64,000 bases of DNA from Alphaproteobacteria bacterium (GCA_020852655.1 JADZAI010000074.1:30797-94796); one strand, 5' to 3'. Positions 1 to 8,906 are shown, counted from the first letter of the stretch. Made by a program: numbers and translations. Notes: generated by a model from the letters alone, not told the origin.

Positions 1-777
1 CGCGGGAATCTCATGCAGGCCATTGCCGATGGCGTCGAGAATCTGCGCTTCGCGATCGCGGCGGTGCTCGGTCAGCGTGCGGACATAGTCCTGCGGGTTG
101 CGGGCGAGCCGGTCATGCGGGCCGCCGATGGGCGCGCCGTGCGTCGGGTAGTAGACGACGTCGTCGCGGCGGGTCAGCTTTTCGAGGCTCCGCATATAGG
201 CGCGCATATCGCCGTCCGGCGGGCCGACGACGGTGGTCGACCAGCCCATGACGTGGTCGCCGGGGAAGAAGGCCTTCTCGTCCTTCAACGCGAAACACAT
301 GTGGTTCGAGGTGTGGCCGGGCGTGAAGACGCACTCGAAGGTCCAGCCGTCGCCGGTGATGAGGTCGCCGTCGCGCACCGTCGCGTCGGGCTTGAAGGCG
401 ATGTCGCCGGCTTCCTCCATCTGCACGCCGTCCGCATGACGCCGTGCGCCGTGCGGACCGAAGCCATAGGTCTTGGCGCCGGTGCGGCCCTTGAGCTGGC
501 GGGCGAGGGGGGAGTGGTCGCTGTGGGTATGGGTGACGAGGATATGCGTGACCTCGGCGCCGCCGACCGCGGCCATGATGGCGTTGAGATGCGCCTCGTC
601 CTCCGGCCCCGGATCGATCACGGCCAGCTTGTCCCGTCCGACGATATAGGTGCCGGTGCCGTGGAAGGTGAACGGCGACGGGTTGCGCGCCAGGACCCGC
701 CGCACCAGCGGCGAGAGGCGCACGTCGGCGCCGAAGGCAGGGTCGTAGTCGCGGTTCACGGGGACGGTAACGGCCAT
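1..777 (-). CDS. MBL-fold metallo-hydrolase (LACTB2-like), 3' end cut by window edge
   Basis: The reverse strand is open from an ATG at 777 to the window edge: 259 residues, and the C-terminus is missing. Metal ligands of the metallo-beta-lactamase fold are all visible: THTHSDH at residues 82-88 (H83, H85, D87, H88), TPGH ending at H155, FPGD with D174 and PTHG with H213. Family knowledge: a binuclear zinc hydrolase, probably acting on thioesters, phosphodiesters or nucleic acid ends; the substrate cannot be read from sequence. The overall shape resembles the LACTB2/glyoxalase-II-like branch. It is divergent from the GST gene that starts 73 bp away, so the two may share a promoter region. Confidence 0.88.
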   Translation of the reverse strand, partial: MAVTVPVNRDYDPAFGADVRLSPLVRRVLARNPSPFTFHGTGTYIVGRDKLAVIDPGPEDEAHLNAIMAAVGGAEVTHILVTHTHSDHSPLARQLKGRTGAKTYGFGPHGARRHADGVQMEEAGDIAFKPDATVRDGDLITGDGWTFECVFTPGHTSNHMCFALKDEKAFFPGDHVMGWSTTVVGPPDGDMRAYMRSLEKLTRRDDVVYYPTHGAPIGGPHDRLARNPQDYVRTLTEHRRDREAQILDAIGNGLHEIPA

Positions 778-850
778 GTTCCCAGTCTTGCGGAGTGGGG
801 CGCGAAACGCCAGTCTCCCGCCGCGCAAAAGCGATCCCGGGAGGACAAGC

Positions 851-1462
851 ATGAAGTTCTACAATTCGATCGGACCGAACCCGCAATTGGTGCGGGTCTT
901 CGCCGCCGAGAAGGGCATCAAGCTCGACATGGTCGACGTCGACCTCATGAAGGGCGAGAACCGCCAGGCTGCCCATCTCAGCCGCAACCCGGCCGGCCAG
1001 ACGCCGGCGCTCGAACTCGACAACGGCGCCTTCATCTCCGAAGTCACCGTGATCTGCGAGTATCTGGAAGAAAAGAACCCCAAGCCGGCGCTCATCGGGG
1101 CGACTCCGGAGGAGCGCGCCGAGACCCGCATGTGGGTCCGCCGCATGGACGAGAACATCATCGTGCCGGGCCTGACGGGCTTCCGCTGGGCCGAGGGCCA
1201 GCAGCTCTTCACGGGGCGCATCCCCGTGTATCCCGAGGCGGCGCCGCACCTGAAGAACCAGGCCAAGGACCGTCTCGCGTGGCTCGACAAGATGGTCGAA
1301 GGCAAGACCTGGTTCTGCGGCGACCGCTTCAGCCTCGCCGACATCATGGCCGGCGTCTTTTTCGGCTTCATGGATATGGTCGGCCAGAAGTTGGATCCGG
1401 CGAACAAGAACCTGACCGCGATCGTCAACCGCGTGAAGGAGCGTCCGAGCTTCACGGCTTGA
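851..1462 (+). CDS. Glutathione S-transferase family protein
   Basis: This is a 203-residue cytosolic GST. The N-terminal thioredoxin-like domain (about residues 1-80) starts MKFYNSIGPNPQLVR and contains NPAGQTPALEL with the cis-Pro, followed by the E-V/S-like glutathione contact region at ISEVTVICEYLEE. The C-terminal helical domain ends with the typical FSLADIMAG N-cap motif. The start at 851 was chosen because GGGAGGA lies 8-13 bp upstream; the frame is open 25 codons further but without a ribosome binding site. GSTs conjugate or reduce electrophiles with glutathione; the particular substrate is unknown. The gene ends before a strong inverted repeat shared with the convergent argE. Confidence 0.87.
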   Translation: MKFYNSIGPNPQLVRVFAAEKGIKLDMVDVDLMKGENRQAAHLSRNPAGQTPALELDNGAFISEVTVICEYLEEKNPKPALIGATPEERAETRMWVRRMDENIIVPGLTGFRWAEGQQLFTGRIPVYPEAAPHLKNQAKDRLAWLDKMVEGKTWFCGDRFSLADIMAGVFFGFMDMVGQKLDPANKNLTAIVNRVKERPSFTA

Positions 1463-1478
1463 CGCTACGGACGCGGCT

Positions 1479-1515
1479 CTTTCAGGCACGCGTGGCGTGC
1501 AGGCGTGCCTGAAAG
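1479..1515. terminator. Inverted repeat between convergent GST and argE
   Basis: A perfect 13-bp inverted repeat, CTTTCAGGCACGC at 1479-1491 and its complement at 1503-1515, with an 11-nt loop. It sits 17 bp after the GST stop and 8 bp from the argE stop, so it could act as a bidirectional transcription barrier. There is no clear T-tract on either strand, so intrinsic termination is probable rather than certain. Confidence 0.55.
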
Positions 1516-1523
1516 TATAGGCG

Positions 1524-2690
1524 TTAGGCAGAAAGCCGGCCGATCAGGCGCCGCAGGAAGGCTTCGCAGGCAGGAAGCTGGCCTTCCTCGATGAACTCGT
1601 CCGGCTGGTGCGCCTGGGCGATGTCGCCGGGGCCGCAGACGAGGGCCGGTATGCCGGCCTCCTGGAAGATGCCGGCCTCGGTGGCATAGGAGACAGCCTC
1701 ACAGGCGTTGCGCTCAGCCAGCGTCATCACGAAATTCTCGGCGTCTTCGCCCGGCGCTGCGAAGAGCGGGGGCGACATGGCGCGGCGGACGATCTGGATG
1801 TCGGCGGACGGGGCGATCGCCTGGATGCGCGGCCGGACGACGTCGAGCGCATAGTCGGTGAAACGCTGCGCGATTGCGTCGCCGTCGACGCCTGGCAGGC
1901 TGCGCACCTCGTAGGAGAAGCGGCATTCACGGGCGAGGATGTTCTGCGCCGTGCCGCCGCTGATGACGTTGGCGATGCAGGTGGAGTAGGGCGGGTCGAA
2001 GCGTCCGCTCGGATCGCCCTCGGCCCGCAGCTCGGCCGCGATTTCGGCGATCTTGCCGATCAGCTCGGCGGCAACCATGACCGCCGACACGCCCTTGTGG
2101 ACGTTGGACGAATGCTGCTCGTGGCCGGTGACGGTGACCCAGTAGCTGCGGATCGCCTTGTGCGCATCGACGACGCGCATCATCGTCGGCTCGCCGATCA
2201 CTGCGAGGCGGGGCCTCACGCCGATCTGCCTGATACGGTCGACCAGGCCATGCACGCCGATGCAGCCGACCTCCTCGTCGTAGGAGAGCGCAAGGTGCAC
2301 CGGCTTCCTGAGGCCGGCCTTCAGGAATTCCGGCAGCATCGCGAGCGCCACCGCGGAGAACGCCTTCATGTCGCAGGTGCCGCGGCCGTACAGCTTGGCA
2401 TCGCCCTTGGCCGTAACCGTCCAGGGATCGCTGGTCCATGCCTGGCCATCGACCGGCACGACGTCGGTGTGGCCGGAGAGGACGATGCCGCCATCGCCCT
2501 CCGGGCCGATGGTCGCCCAGAGATTGGCCTTCTTGCCGGTCTCGTCGTGCACCAGTTCGGACGCGATGCCGTAGGCGTGCAGATAGTCCTGCACGAAGCG
2601 GATCAGCTCCAGATTCGAGTTGCGGCTGGTGGTGTCGAAGCTGACCAGCTTCGAGAGCATTTCGAGCGACGAAAAGCGCGGTGCGGTCAT
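1524..2690 (-). CDS. argE: Acetylornithine deacetylase (M20 metallopeptidase family)
   Basis: A 388-residue protein that hydrolyses N2-acetylornithine to ornithine and acetate in arginine biosynthesis, in the cytosol. M20 family dizinc motifs are in order: SGHTDVVPVDG (His ligand and Asp), GRGTCDMK (bridging Asp), YDEEVGC (general-base Glu and ligand Glu) and, near the C-terminus, AHQPDEF (last His ligand). Length matches ArgE (about 385). A DapE-like or other M20 amidase identity is possible, but the HQPDEF ending and the lengths of the segments fit ArgE best. It is followed downstream by the inverted repeat at 1479-1515; folE lies 39 bp upstream on the same strand. Confidence 0.85.
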   Translation of the reverse strand: MTAPRFSSLEMLSKLVSFDTTSRNSNLELIRFVQDYLHAYGIASELVHDETGKKANLWATIGPEGDGGIVLSGHTDVVPVDGQAWTSDPWTVTAKGDAKLYGRGTCDMKAFSAVALAMLPEFLKAGLRKPVHLALSYDEEVGCIGVHGLVDRIRQIGVRPRLAVIGEPTMMRVVDAHKAIRSYWVTVTGHEQHSSNVHKGVSAVMVAAELIGKIAEIAAELRAEGDPSGRFDPPYSTCIANVISGGTAQNILARECRFSYEVRSLPGVDGDAIAQRFTDYALDVVRPRIQAIAPSADIQIVRRAMSPPLFAAPGEDAENFVMTLAERNACEAVSYATEAGIFQEAGIPALVCGPGDIAQAHQPDEFIEEGQLPACEAFLRRLIGRLSA

Positions 2691-2729
2691 GGCCGGAGAT
2701 TAGCCATGCAGAACCGTGCCGCGCCAGCG

Positions 2730-3368
2730 TCAGCCTTCGAAATGGCTGCTTGGGTTGCCGATGATCGAGAGGAATTCGCGCCGGGTCAGCGGATTGCGGC
2801 GGAATTCGCCCAGCATCGTGGAGGTGACCATGCTGACGCCCGGCTTGTGCACGCCGCGCGTCGTCATGCACTGATGCGCCGCCTCTATCACGACCGCGAC
2901 GCCTTTCGGCTGGAGCACGTTCTGGATCGAGTTGGCGATCTGCGCCGTCATCTTCTCCTGCACCTGAAGGCGGCGCGCGTAGGTCTCGACGACACGGGCG
3001 AGCTTCGAGATGCCGACGACCTTGTTGGTCGGCAGATAGGCGACATGTGCCTTGCCGATGATGGGCGCGAGATGATGCTCGCAATGCGACTCGAAGCGGA
3101 TGTCGCGCAGCGTGATCATCTCGTCATAGCCTTCGACTTCCTCGAAGGTGCGCTTGAGATACTCCTCAGGGTCTTCGGCGTAGCCGCCGAACCACTCCTC
3201 GAATGCCTTGGCAACGCGCTGGGGGGTATCGAGCAAGCCCTCGCGCGAAGGATCGTCCCCCGCCCAGGACAGCAACGTACGCACCGCCTCTTCCGCCTGC
3301 TCGCGCGAAGGCCGCGCAATACCTGCCGGCGTCAGCGCCAGTGCCGAGGTTCCATCCGTCTTCGCCAT
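2730..3368 (-). CDS. folE: GTP cyclohydrolase I
   Basis: A 212-residue enzyme converting GTP to 7,8-dihydroneopterin triphosphate, the first step of folate and tetrahydrobiopterin synthesis. The zinc and active-site signatures are clear: [20 protein letters not shown] (Cys and His ligands) and [16 protein letters not shown] (second Cys ligand). The C-terminal region RREFLSIIG is also typical. Folds as a homodecamer in known members. The usual length is about 190-220 residues, so the protein is full length. It lies just upstream of argE on the same strand and may be co-transcribed with it. Confidence 0.95.
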   Translation of the reverse strand: MAKTDGTSALALTPAGIARPSREQAEEAVRTLLSWAGDDPSREGLLDTPQRVAKAFEEWFGGYAEDPEEYLKRTFEEVEGYDEMITLRDIRFESHCEHHLAPIIGKAHVAYLPTNKVVGISKLARVVETYARRLQVQEKMTAQIANSIQNVLQPKGVAVVIEAAHQCMTTRGVHKPGVSMVTSTMLGEFRRNPLTRREFLSIIGNPSSHFEG

Positions 3369-3547
3369 CCCAACCCCAAATCAACCGGCGGCCTGGACGG
3401 CCGCGCTCGTTTAACTTTACGCGCGGAGAAGCCGCACGGATCACCTCACAAGGACGAGCCTTGCGGGACGATCATGATCATATGGGGAGCCTCGCCTCGC
3501 ATCGCCAGCACGTCAACCGTGCCGAAATCCAGATGCGGTGGGTAATC

Positions 3548-3946
3548 TCAGTGCATACGCTTGATTTCGTGTGGGCTGTCCAGCGAGAACAGCGGAATCT
3601 CGACTTCGAAGAGATCGCCGCCCGACGTCTGCACCTGGTAGTTTCCGCCCATCATGCCGGACGGGGCCTGGAGCGGCGTGCCGCTCGTGTATTCATATTT
3701 CTCGCCGGGCTTGATCACCGGCTGCTCGCCGACGACGCCCATGCCGCGGGTTTCCTGCGTACGCCCAAAGCTGTCGGTGATCCGCCAGAAGCGTGAACGA
3801 ATCTGGACCGTTTCCTTGCCCTTGTTCTCGATCTCGACCTTGTACGCCCAGACGTAATAGTCGTCCTCGGGGGCGCTCTGGTCGGACAGATAGATCGGCT
3901 CGACGGAAACGGAGATGTTCCGCGTGATGCTGTTGTAGTTGGACAT
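3548..3946 (-). CDS. apaG: ApaG domain protein
   Basis: A single ApaG (DUF525) immunoglobulin-like domain of 132 residues: ends of strands such as YYVWAYKVEIENKG, QIRSRFWRITDSFG and the glycine-rich GMGVVGEQPVIKPGE loop are family hallmarks. ApaG was named for effects on cobalt/magnesium tolerance in enterics; its biochemical function is not settled. The frame is open 20 codons further upstream, to 4006, but the start at 3946 is preferred because of a GAGGGG about 9 bp before it and because it matches the usual family length of about 125-130. It lies about 180 bp upstream of folE and 120 bp downstream of metZ on the same strand. Confidence 0.9.
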   Translation of the reverse strand: MSNYNSITRNISVSVEPIYLSDQSAPEDDYYVWAYKVEIENKGKETVQIRSRFWRITDSFGRTQETRGMGVVGEQPVIKPGEKYEYTSGTPLQAPSGMMGGNYQVQTSGGDLFEVEIPLFSLDSPHEIKRMH

Positions 3947-4065
3947 CGCCCCGGGCCCCTCGGCGAACTTTGGTAAACGTGCGAAGCAGGCGTTTTGTTG
4001 CGTCATTCTTAGGGTGCGTCGCAGATTCCGCGCAAGGGCCGAGACGCCACGATCGGCATCAACCG

Positions 4066-5271
4066 TTAACGTGCGGCCTGCAATCCGACAGAAATGTCGT
4101 CGATAAGGTCCAGCGGGTCCTCAAGGCCGACCGACAGGCGGAACATCCCGGGCGTTATCCCCAGCGTGCGGCGCTCGGCTTCGGGCAGGCGCGCATGCGT
4201 CGTGGTGTCAGGATGGGTCAACAGCGACTTCGCATCGCCGAGATTGTTGGAGATGTCGATGAGCTTCAGGGCGTTGGCGAAACGGAACGCCTCGTCGCGG
4301 CCGCCCTCGAGTTCGAACGTCACGATCGTGCCGCCGCCGGTCATCTGCGAACGGGCGAGAGCGGCCTGCGGATGCGCATCGTCGAACGGGTAGCGCACGT
4401 TGAAGACACCCTTCTGCGTCTTGAGGTACTGCGCGACCGCCAAGGCGCCCGCTGCCTGGGCGTGGACGCGCAATTCCATCGTCTCAAGGCTCTTGAGCAG
4501 GACCCAGGCATTGAACGGACTGAGCGACGGGCCGGTGTTGCGCAGGAAGACCTGGAGCCTGTCGGCGAACAGCGCCTTGCGGGCAAGGACCGCGCCGCCG
4601 AGGACGCGGCCCTGGCCGTCCATGTGCTTGGTCGCCGAGTAGACGACGATGTCGGCCCCGAATTCGAAGGGCTTCTGGAAAATCGGGCTCGCGAAGACAT
4701 TGTCGACGATCGTGAGGGCGCCGGCCTTTTTGGCGAGGGCGGAGATGGCCGCGAGGTCGAAAATCTCGAGCGCCGGATTGGAGGGTGTCTCCAGGAAAAA
4801 GGCCTTGGTGTTCGGACGCACGGCGGCTTCCCAGTTCCTGATGTCCGACCCGTCGATCAGCGTCGTCTGGATGCCGAACCGTGGCGCGAGTTCCTCGATG
4901 ATGTAGCGGCACCCCCCGAACAGCGCGCGCGACGACACCACATGGTCGCCGGCGGCGAGGTGGCCGATGATGGCCGCATTCACCGCGGCAAGGCCGGTGG
5001 CGGTGGCGCGGGCTTCTATGTCGGGATCGTCGGTCTCCAGCAGCGCCAGGCGCTCCTCGAACATTGCGACGGTCGGATTGTTGAAGCGGGAATAGATGAA
5101 GCCGGGCTCTTCGTTCTTGAAGCGCCGCTCGGCGGATTCGGCGCCCGGATAGGCGAAGCCGCTGGTCAGGAACAGCGCCTCGCTGGTCTCGCCATGCTGC
5201 GAGCGAACGGTGGCGCCGCGCACGGCACGCGTGCGCGCCCGCCATTGCCGTGAATTGGTCTGATCGGTCAT
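4066..5271 (-). CDS. metZ: O-succinylhomoserine sulfhydrylase
   Basis: A 401-residue PLP enzyme of the Cys/Met metabolism family (fold type I). The PLP lysine is in SATKHMDGQGRVLGG, and the cofactor Asp in TIVDNVFASP. It makes homocysteine directly from O-succinylhomoserine (or acetylhomoserine) and sulfide in methionine synthesis. The call as metZ rather than metB or metY rests on similarity of the N-terminal region and on the SAM-II riboswitch directly upstream, which is a known metZ/metA partner in Alphaproteobacteria. The leader ends with a terminator about 20 bp before the start codon. Confidence 0.9.
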   Translation of the reverse strand: MTDQTNSRQWRARTRAVRGATVRSQHGETSEALFLTSGFAYPGAESAERRFKNEEPGFIYSRFNNPTVAMFEERLALLETDDPDIEARATATGLAAVNAAIIGHLAAGDHVVSSRALFGGCRYIIEELAPRFGIQTTLIDGSDIRNWEAAVRPNTKAFFLETPSNPALEIFDLAAISALAKKAGALTIVDNVFASPIFQKPFEFGADIVVYSATKHMDGQGRVLGGAVLARKALFADRLQVFLRNTGPSLSPFNAWVLLKSLETMELRVHAQAAGALAVAQYLKTQKGVFNVRYPFDDAHPQAALARSQMTGGGTIVTFELEGGRDEAFRFANALKLIDISNNLGDAKSLLTHPDTTTHARLPEAERRTLGITPGMFRLSVGLEDPLDLIDDISVGLQAAR

Positions 5272-5285
5272 CGGCCTAAACCCCG

Positions 5286-5322
5286 CAAAACAAAACCCCG
5301 CGACCGATCAGGGTCCGGGGTT
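5286..5322 (-). terminator. Leader terminator of the metZ riboswitch
   Basis: On the reverse strand AACCCCG-GACC pairs with GGTC-CGGGGTT (arms 5294-5300/5302-5305 and 5312-5315/5316-5322), followed by TTTGTTTTG, a U-rich tract. It lies between the SAM-II aptamer and the metZ start, so it is probably the expression platform: SAM binding should favour this hairpin and stop transcription before metZ. The matching antiterminator was not worked out. Confidence 0.7.
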
Positions 5323-5350
5323 GCGGTCAGGCACAGAGGCTCATCCGACA

Positions 5351-5419
5351 TCCCGGCCTTTTAGCGGTCGCACATCCCGCATGCGGCCCGCAAGCCAGCC
5401 GGCTCAAATCCCCGCATGC
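5351..5419 (-). promoter_or_regulatory. SAM-II riboswitch (metA motif) upstream of metZ
   Basis: Read on the reverse strand, the aptamer shows the conserved SAM-II parts: P1 arms GCATGCGG (5412-5419) and CCGCATGC (5379-5386), perfectly complementary over 8 bp; the GATTTGAGCCGGCTGGCTTGC loop directly after the first arm; and CGCTAAAAGGCCGGG (5352-5366) as the conserved 3' pseudoknot strand, whose GCCGG can pair with the CCGGC of the loop. It is 80 bp upstream of metZ and followed by an intrinsic terminator. SAM-II senses S-adenosylmethionine and is largely restricted to Alphaproteobacteria. Confidence 0.9.
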
Positions 5420-5503
5420 AGGCGCGTCGATACGGCGGTCCGTTGCTTCCGTCAAGCCGCGCCTCGGCTATAAGGGGCCAGCTTTCCGGGAATCGACAGC
5501 CGC

Positions 5504-6655
5504 ATGGCGTCCGACGACAACAGTCTTTTCAGCGATCTGGGCACGACCGCCAGCGACGGCGGCCAGAAATTCACGACCGGCCTGCTGCCGGGCCAGATCT
5601 TGCGCGCCATGATCCACGCGCATGAGATCAGCGCGACGCAGGACATCAAGGAAGAGCAGATCCAGCCGGCGAGCCTCGACCTGCGGCTGGGCGCCGTTGC
5701 CTACCGCATCCGCGCGAGCTTCCTGCCCGGCGAAGGCGCCACGGTGCGCGAGAAGCTCGACCAAGTCGTGATGCACGAGATCGACCTGTCGAAGGGCGCG
5801 GTGCTGGAGACCGGCTGCGTCTATCTCTGCCCGCTGATGGAGCATCTGAGCCTCGGCTATCGCGTCTCGGGTTCGGCCAATGCGAAGAGCTCGACCGGCC
5901 GGCTCGACGTCTTCACGCGGCTCGTGGTCGACGGCGCCCGCGCCTTCGATACGATCCCGCAGCAATATACTGGCCCGCTCTGGGCCGAGATCAGTCCGCG
6001 GACATTCTCCGTGCTGGTGCGCACGGGTTCGCGGCTGAACCAGCTTCGCCTGCGCCGCGGCTCGCCCAACGTCTCGGACTTCCAGCTCCGCAAGCTCCAG
6101 TCCGAGGTCGGAATCGTGTCCGGCGAGGCGCGGATCGAGAAGGGCGTCGGCTTTTCGATCGACCTCGACGGCGACCCGCTGAGCGGCCTCGTCGGCTACC
6201 GTGCCAAGCGCCATGCCGGGGTGATCGACATGGACCGCGTCGGCGCCTGCGATCCGCAGGATTTCTGGGAGCCGGTGCATGCCCGCAAGCGGCGCGCGAT
6301 CATCCTCGATCCGGGCGAGTTCTACATTCTCGCCTCGCGCGAGGCGGTGGCCATTCCGCCGGAGTGGGCGGCCGAGATGGTGCCGTTCGACCCGCTCGTC
6401 GGCGAGTTCCGCGTGCATTATGCGGGCTTCTTCGACCCGGGCTTCGGCTACTCGGGCGCGGGTGGCGCCGGCAGCCGGGCGGTGCTGGAAGTGCGCAGCC
6501 ACGAGGTGCCCTTCGTGCTCGAGCACGGGCAGACGGTCGGCCGTCTGATGTTCGAGCGTCTCATCGAACCGCCGCAGCGGCTCTATGGCCAGGGCATCGG
6601 CTCCAACTACCAGCGCCAGGGCCTGGCGCTGTCGAAGCATTTCAAGCGGCTCTAA
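5504..6655 (+). CDS. dcd: 2'-Deoxycytidine 5'-triphosphate deaminase, two-domain form
   Basis: A 383-residue protein made of two dUTPase-fold halves. The N-terminal half has the IQPASLDLRLG motif (about residues 53-63) and the SGSANAKSSTGRLDV loop, the nucleotide-binding and catalytic region of Dcd proteins; the second half repeats the fold with LVGEFRVHYAGFFDPGFGY. Standard Dcd is about 190 residues, so this is the duplicated alphaproteobacterial form. It deaminates dCTP to dUTP to feed dTTP synthesis. It is divergent from metZ, with its own promoter in 5420-5503, where a TATAAG is visible. Its stop codon overlaps the stop of the convergent tetR by 3 bp. Confidence 0.88.
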   Translation: MASDDNSLFSDLGTTASDGGQKFTTGLLPGQILRAMIHAHEISATQDIKEEQIQPASLDLRLGAVAYRIRASFLPGEGATVREKLDQVVMHEIDLSKGAVLETGCVYLCPLMEHLSLGYRVSGSANAKSSTGRLDVFTRLVVDGARAFDTIPQQYTGPLWAEISPRTFSVLVRTGSRLNQLRLRRGSPNVSDFQLRKLQSEVGIVSGEARIEKGVGFSIDLDGDPLSGLVGYRAKRHAGVIDMDRVGACDPQDFWEPVHARKRRAIILDPGEFYILASREAVAIPPEWAAEMVPFDPLVGEFRVHYAGFFDPGFGYSGAGGAGSRAVLEVRSHEVPFVLEHGQTVGRLMFERLIEPPQRLYGQGIGSNYQRQGLALSKHFKRL

Positions 6656-7275
6656 CGTGCGTGCGCCTTCAGGAAGGCGTCGACACAGTATCTGAGCCGC
6701 CGGTCGACGTCGGCCATGTCGAGCGGCGCGTCGACGCCGAACAGGCGCTTCATGTAGAGCCCACCATAGGTGAACGAGATGAAGTGTTCGGCCGCCAGGG
6801 CAGGGTCGGGCACGTTGAGCCGGCCGGACTTGTGCTGCGCCACCAGCCAGTCCGTGAACACCTTCCCGAACTGCGTTGGTCCGTGATTGTAGAAGTCGCG
6901 CATGACGGCCGTCGCGTTCGGGGCGGCCAGCAGCATGCGTGTCAGCTTGACGTTTTCCGGCGCGATGATGCGGGTGTGGTAGACGCGGCCGAGTTCCATG
7001 AGCACTTCGCGCGGGTCGGCGTCGTGTGAGGCGCGCAGGATCGGTGCCGCAAGCTCGGCCAGCCGGTCTTCGATCATCGCGTGGAAGAGCTGATCCTTCG
7101 AGCCGAACTGGTTATAGATCGTCTGCTTGGAGACGTCGGCCTCGAACGCAACCTCCTCCATCGAGGCGCCATAGCCCTTCTCGGCAAAGACGCGGCGCGC
7201 GGCTTCGATGACGGCCTGGCGCTTGCGGGGCGTGCGCCCGGTCGTGCTTCTGGGTTCGGCCATAGCGACGCCCAT
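6652..7275 (-). CDS. TetR/AcrR family transcriptional regulator of the efflux operon
   Basis: A 207-residue regulator. The N-terminal HTH is typical: AVIEAARRVFAEKGYGAS, then MEEVAFEADVSKQTIYNQFG with the recognition helix. The C-terminal helical ligand domain resembles the AefR/TetR_C group. The ATG at 7275 overlaps the upstream MFS stop codon (TGATG), so the two are translationally coupled; a second ATG 12 bp on is possible. It is the last gene of emrA-emrB-tetR and probably represses the operon through the palindrome at 10010-10029 (inference). Confidence 0.88.
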   Translation of the reverse strand: MGVAMAEPRSTTGRTPRKRQAVIEAARRVFAEKGYGASMEEVAFEADVSKQTIYNQFGSKDQLFHAMIEDRLAELAAPILRASHDADPREVLMELGRVYHTRIIAPENVKLTRMLLAAPNATAVMRDFYNHGPTQFGKVFTDWLVAQHKSGRLNVPDPALAAEHFISFTYGGLYMKRLFGVDAPLDMADVDRRLRYCVDAFLKAHAR

Positions 7276-8903
7276 CAGTGCGCCTCCGCGGGAGGTGGGT
7301 TGGAGAGGTTGTTCACCGGCTTGCCGAGCACGGGCACGAGAATCAGCGCGCCGGCGAAGATGAAGGCGAGGATGAGGAAGAGATCGTTGAACGCCATGAT
7401 GGACGACTGCTGGAACGTCAGATGGCCCAGGATCTTGAGCGCGGCCGTGTCGGCGTCGCCGGCATACATCGAGCCGTAGCGCGCGGCGAAGCCTTCCAGG
7501 AAGGCCGTCGCCTGCGGATCGCCGGCCTGAAGCGATTCGCGGAGCTGCCACCAGTGGACGTTGATGCGGTCGGTGAGCTGCGTGTTCAGCACGGCGAGGC
7601 CGAAGGCGCCGCCCGTGTTGCGCATCAGGTTGAAGAGGCCGGATGCGCCCTTCACCTGGTCGGGCCGCAGCGCCTGGATGGCGATCGTCTGGACGCCCAT
7701 CATGGTGCACATGAGTCCGACGCCGCGCATCGCCTGCGGCACGAAGATGTTCCAGAAGTCGCTCTCCGCCGTCAGCTCGGTCAGGAAATAGGCCGAGCCG
7801 ATCAGCATCAGGAAGCCGAAGGCCGCGATGTAGCGCAGGTCGATCCGGTTCGCGAGCATGCCGGTCGTCGGCGCCGTCATGAACATGAAGAGGCCGGTGA
7901 CCCAGAGATACTGGCCGATCTCCATCGACGAGAATTGCTGCACCCGGCCAAGATAGAGCGGCAGCAGATAGGTGATGCCGAACAGCCCGACACCGACGAT
8001 GAAGGCGCCGATGGTCGCGAGCGCGAAGGTCCGGTTGGCGAAGGGCGAGAGGTCGACGAGCGGGTCCTCGCGCGTCAGCGTTCGCCAGAAGAAGAGGGCG
8101 CCGGCGATCAGGGAAACGGCGGCGAGATTGCGGATCTCCGCGTCGCGGAACCATTCATTCTTCGCGCCTTCCTCCAGCACGTACTGGAAGGTGCCGAGGA
8201 AGATCGCGAGGAGAGCGAGGCCCGCGAAGTCGAAATTCTTCCAGAGCCGGAGGTTCGGCTTGTCGATATGCATGAACGTCCACACCAGCGACGTCACGGC
8301 GATACCGGGGATGACGTTCACGAAGAACAGCCAGTGCCAACTGAACCAGCTCGTGATGTAGCCGCCGAGGGTCGGTCCGATGGTCGGCGCGAGCGTGATC
8401 GTCAGGCCCATGAAGGCGCCCGCCATGCCGCGGCGCTGGGTGCCGAAGATGAGATAGGAGGTCGCGAAGGTGGTCGGGATCATCGCGCCGCCGAGGAAGC
8501 CCTGGATGGCGCGCCACACCATCATCTCCTCCAGCGTCGTCGCGAGGCCGCACATCACGCTCGCAAGCGTGAACCCGGCAGCGCAGGCAGTGTAGACGAC
8601 GCGCGTCGACCACATGCGGGTGAGATAGCCGCAGAGCGGGATCATGACGACCTCGGCGATGAGGTAGCTCGTCTGGACCCAGCTCACTTCCGCGGCGGAG
8701 GCCGAAAGACCTGCCTGGATCTGTGTGAGGCTCGATGAAACGATCTGGATGTCGAGCACCGCCATGAAGGCGCCGACCACCATGGCGAAGAAGCCGACGA
8801 TGACCGGCCAGCCCTTCTCCTCGGCAAGCGGCTGGCCGAAGGGGCTTTGTGCAGCGGCGGCGCCGGACGGGGATGCGCCGGACGGCGCGGCGGCCTGGCT
8901 CAC
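7275..8903 (-). CDS. emrB: DHA2-family MFS drug efflux transporter (EmrB/QacA type)
   Basis: A 542-residue inner-membrane antiporter with 14 predicted membrane segments. After a hydrophilic Ala/Pro-rich N-terminus comes the DHA2 motif region VLDIQIVSSSLTQIQAGLSAS, then LCGYLTRMWSTR (motif A like) and GAFMGLTITLAPTIGPTLGG (motif C, antiporter signature). The start codon is GTG, 3 bp after the stop of the HlyD-type gene, and the 3' end overlaps tetR. Together with the upstream membrane fusion protein it should form an EmrAB-type tripartite pump with an outer-membrane channel encoded elsewhere. Confidence 0.9.
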   Translation of the reverse strand: MSQAAAPSGASPSGAAAAQSPFGQPLAEEKGWPVIVGFFAMVVGAFMAVLDIQIVSSSLTQIQAGLSASAAEVSWVQTSYLIAEVVMIPLCGYLTRMWSTRVVYTACAAGFTLASVMCGLATTLEEMMVWRAIQGFLGGAMIPTTFATSYLIFGTQRRGMAGAFMGLTITLAPTIGPTLGGYITSWFSWHWLFFVNVIPGIAVTSLVWTFMHIDKPNLRLWKNFDFAGLALLAIFLGTFQYVLEEGAKNEWFRDAEIRNLAAVSLIAGALFFWRTLTREDPLVDLSPFANRTFALATIGAFIVGVGLFGITYLLPLYLGRVQQFSSMEIGQYLWVTGLFMFMTAPTTGMLANRIDLRYIAAFGFLMLIGSAYFLTELTAESDFWNIFVPQAMRGVGLMCTMMGVQTIAIQALRPDQVKGASGLFNLMRNTGGAFGLAVLNTQLTDRINVHWWQLRESLQAGDPQATAFLEGFAARYGSMYAGDADTAALKILGHLTFQQSSIMAFNDLFLILAFIFAGALILVPVLGKPVNNLSNPPPAEAH

Positions 8904-8906
8904 GGC

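Noticed and set aside
1608..3545. 645-codon open frame on the plus strand
   Set aside because: Antisense to argE and folE; no domain, no ribosome binding site.
7263..7275. Alternative TetR start at 7263
   Set aside because: Possible, but the TGATG overlap with the pump gene favours 7275.
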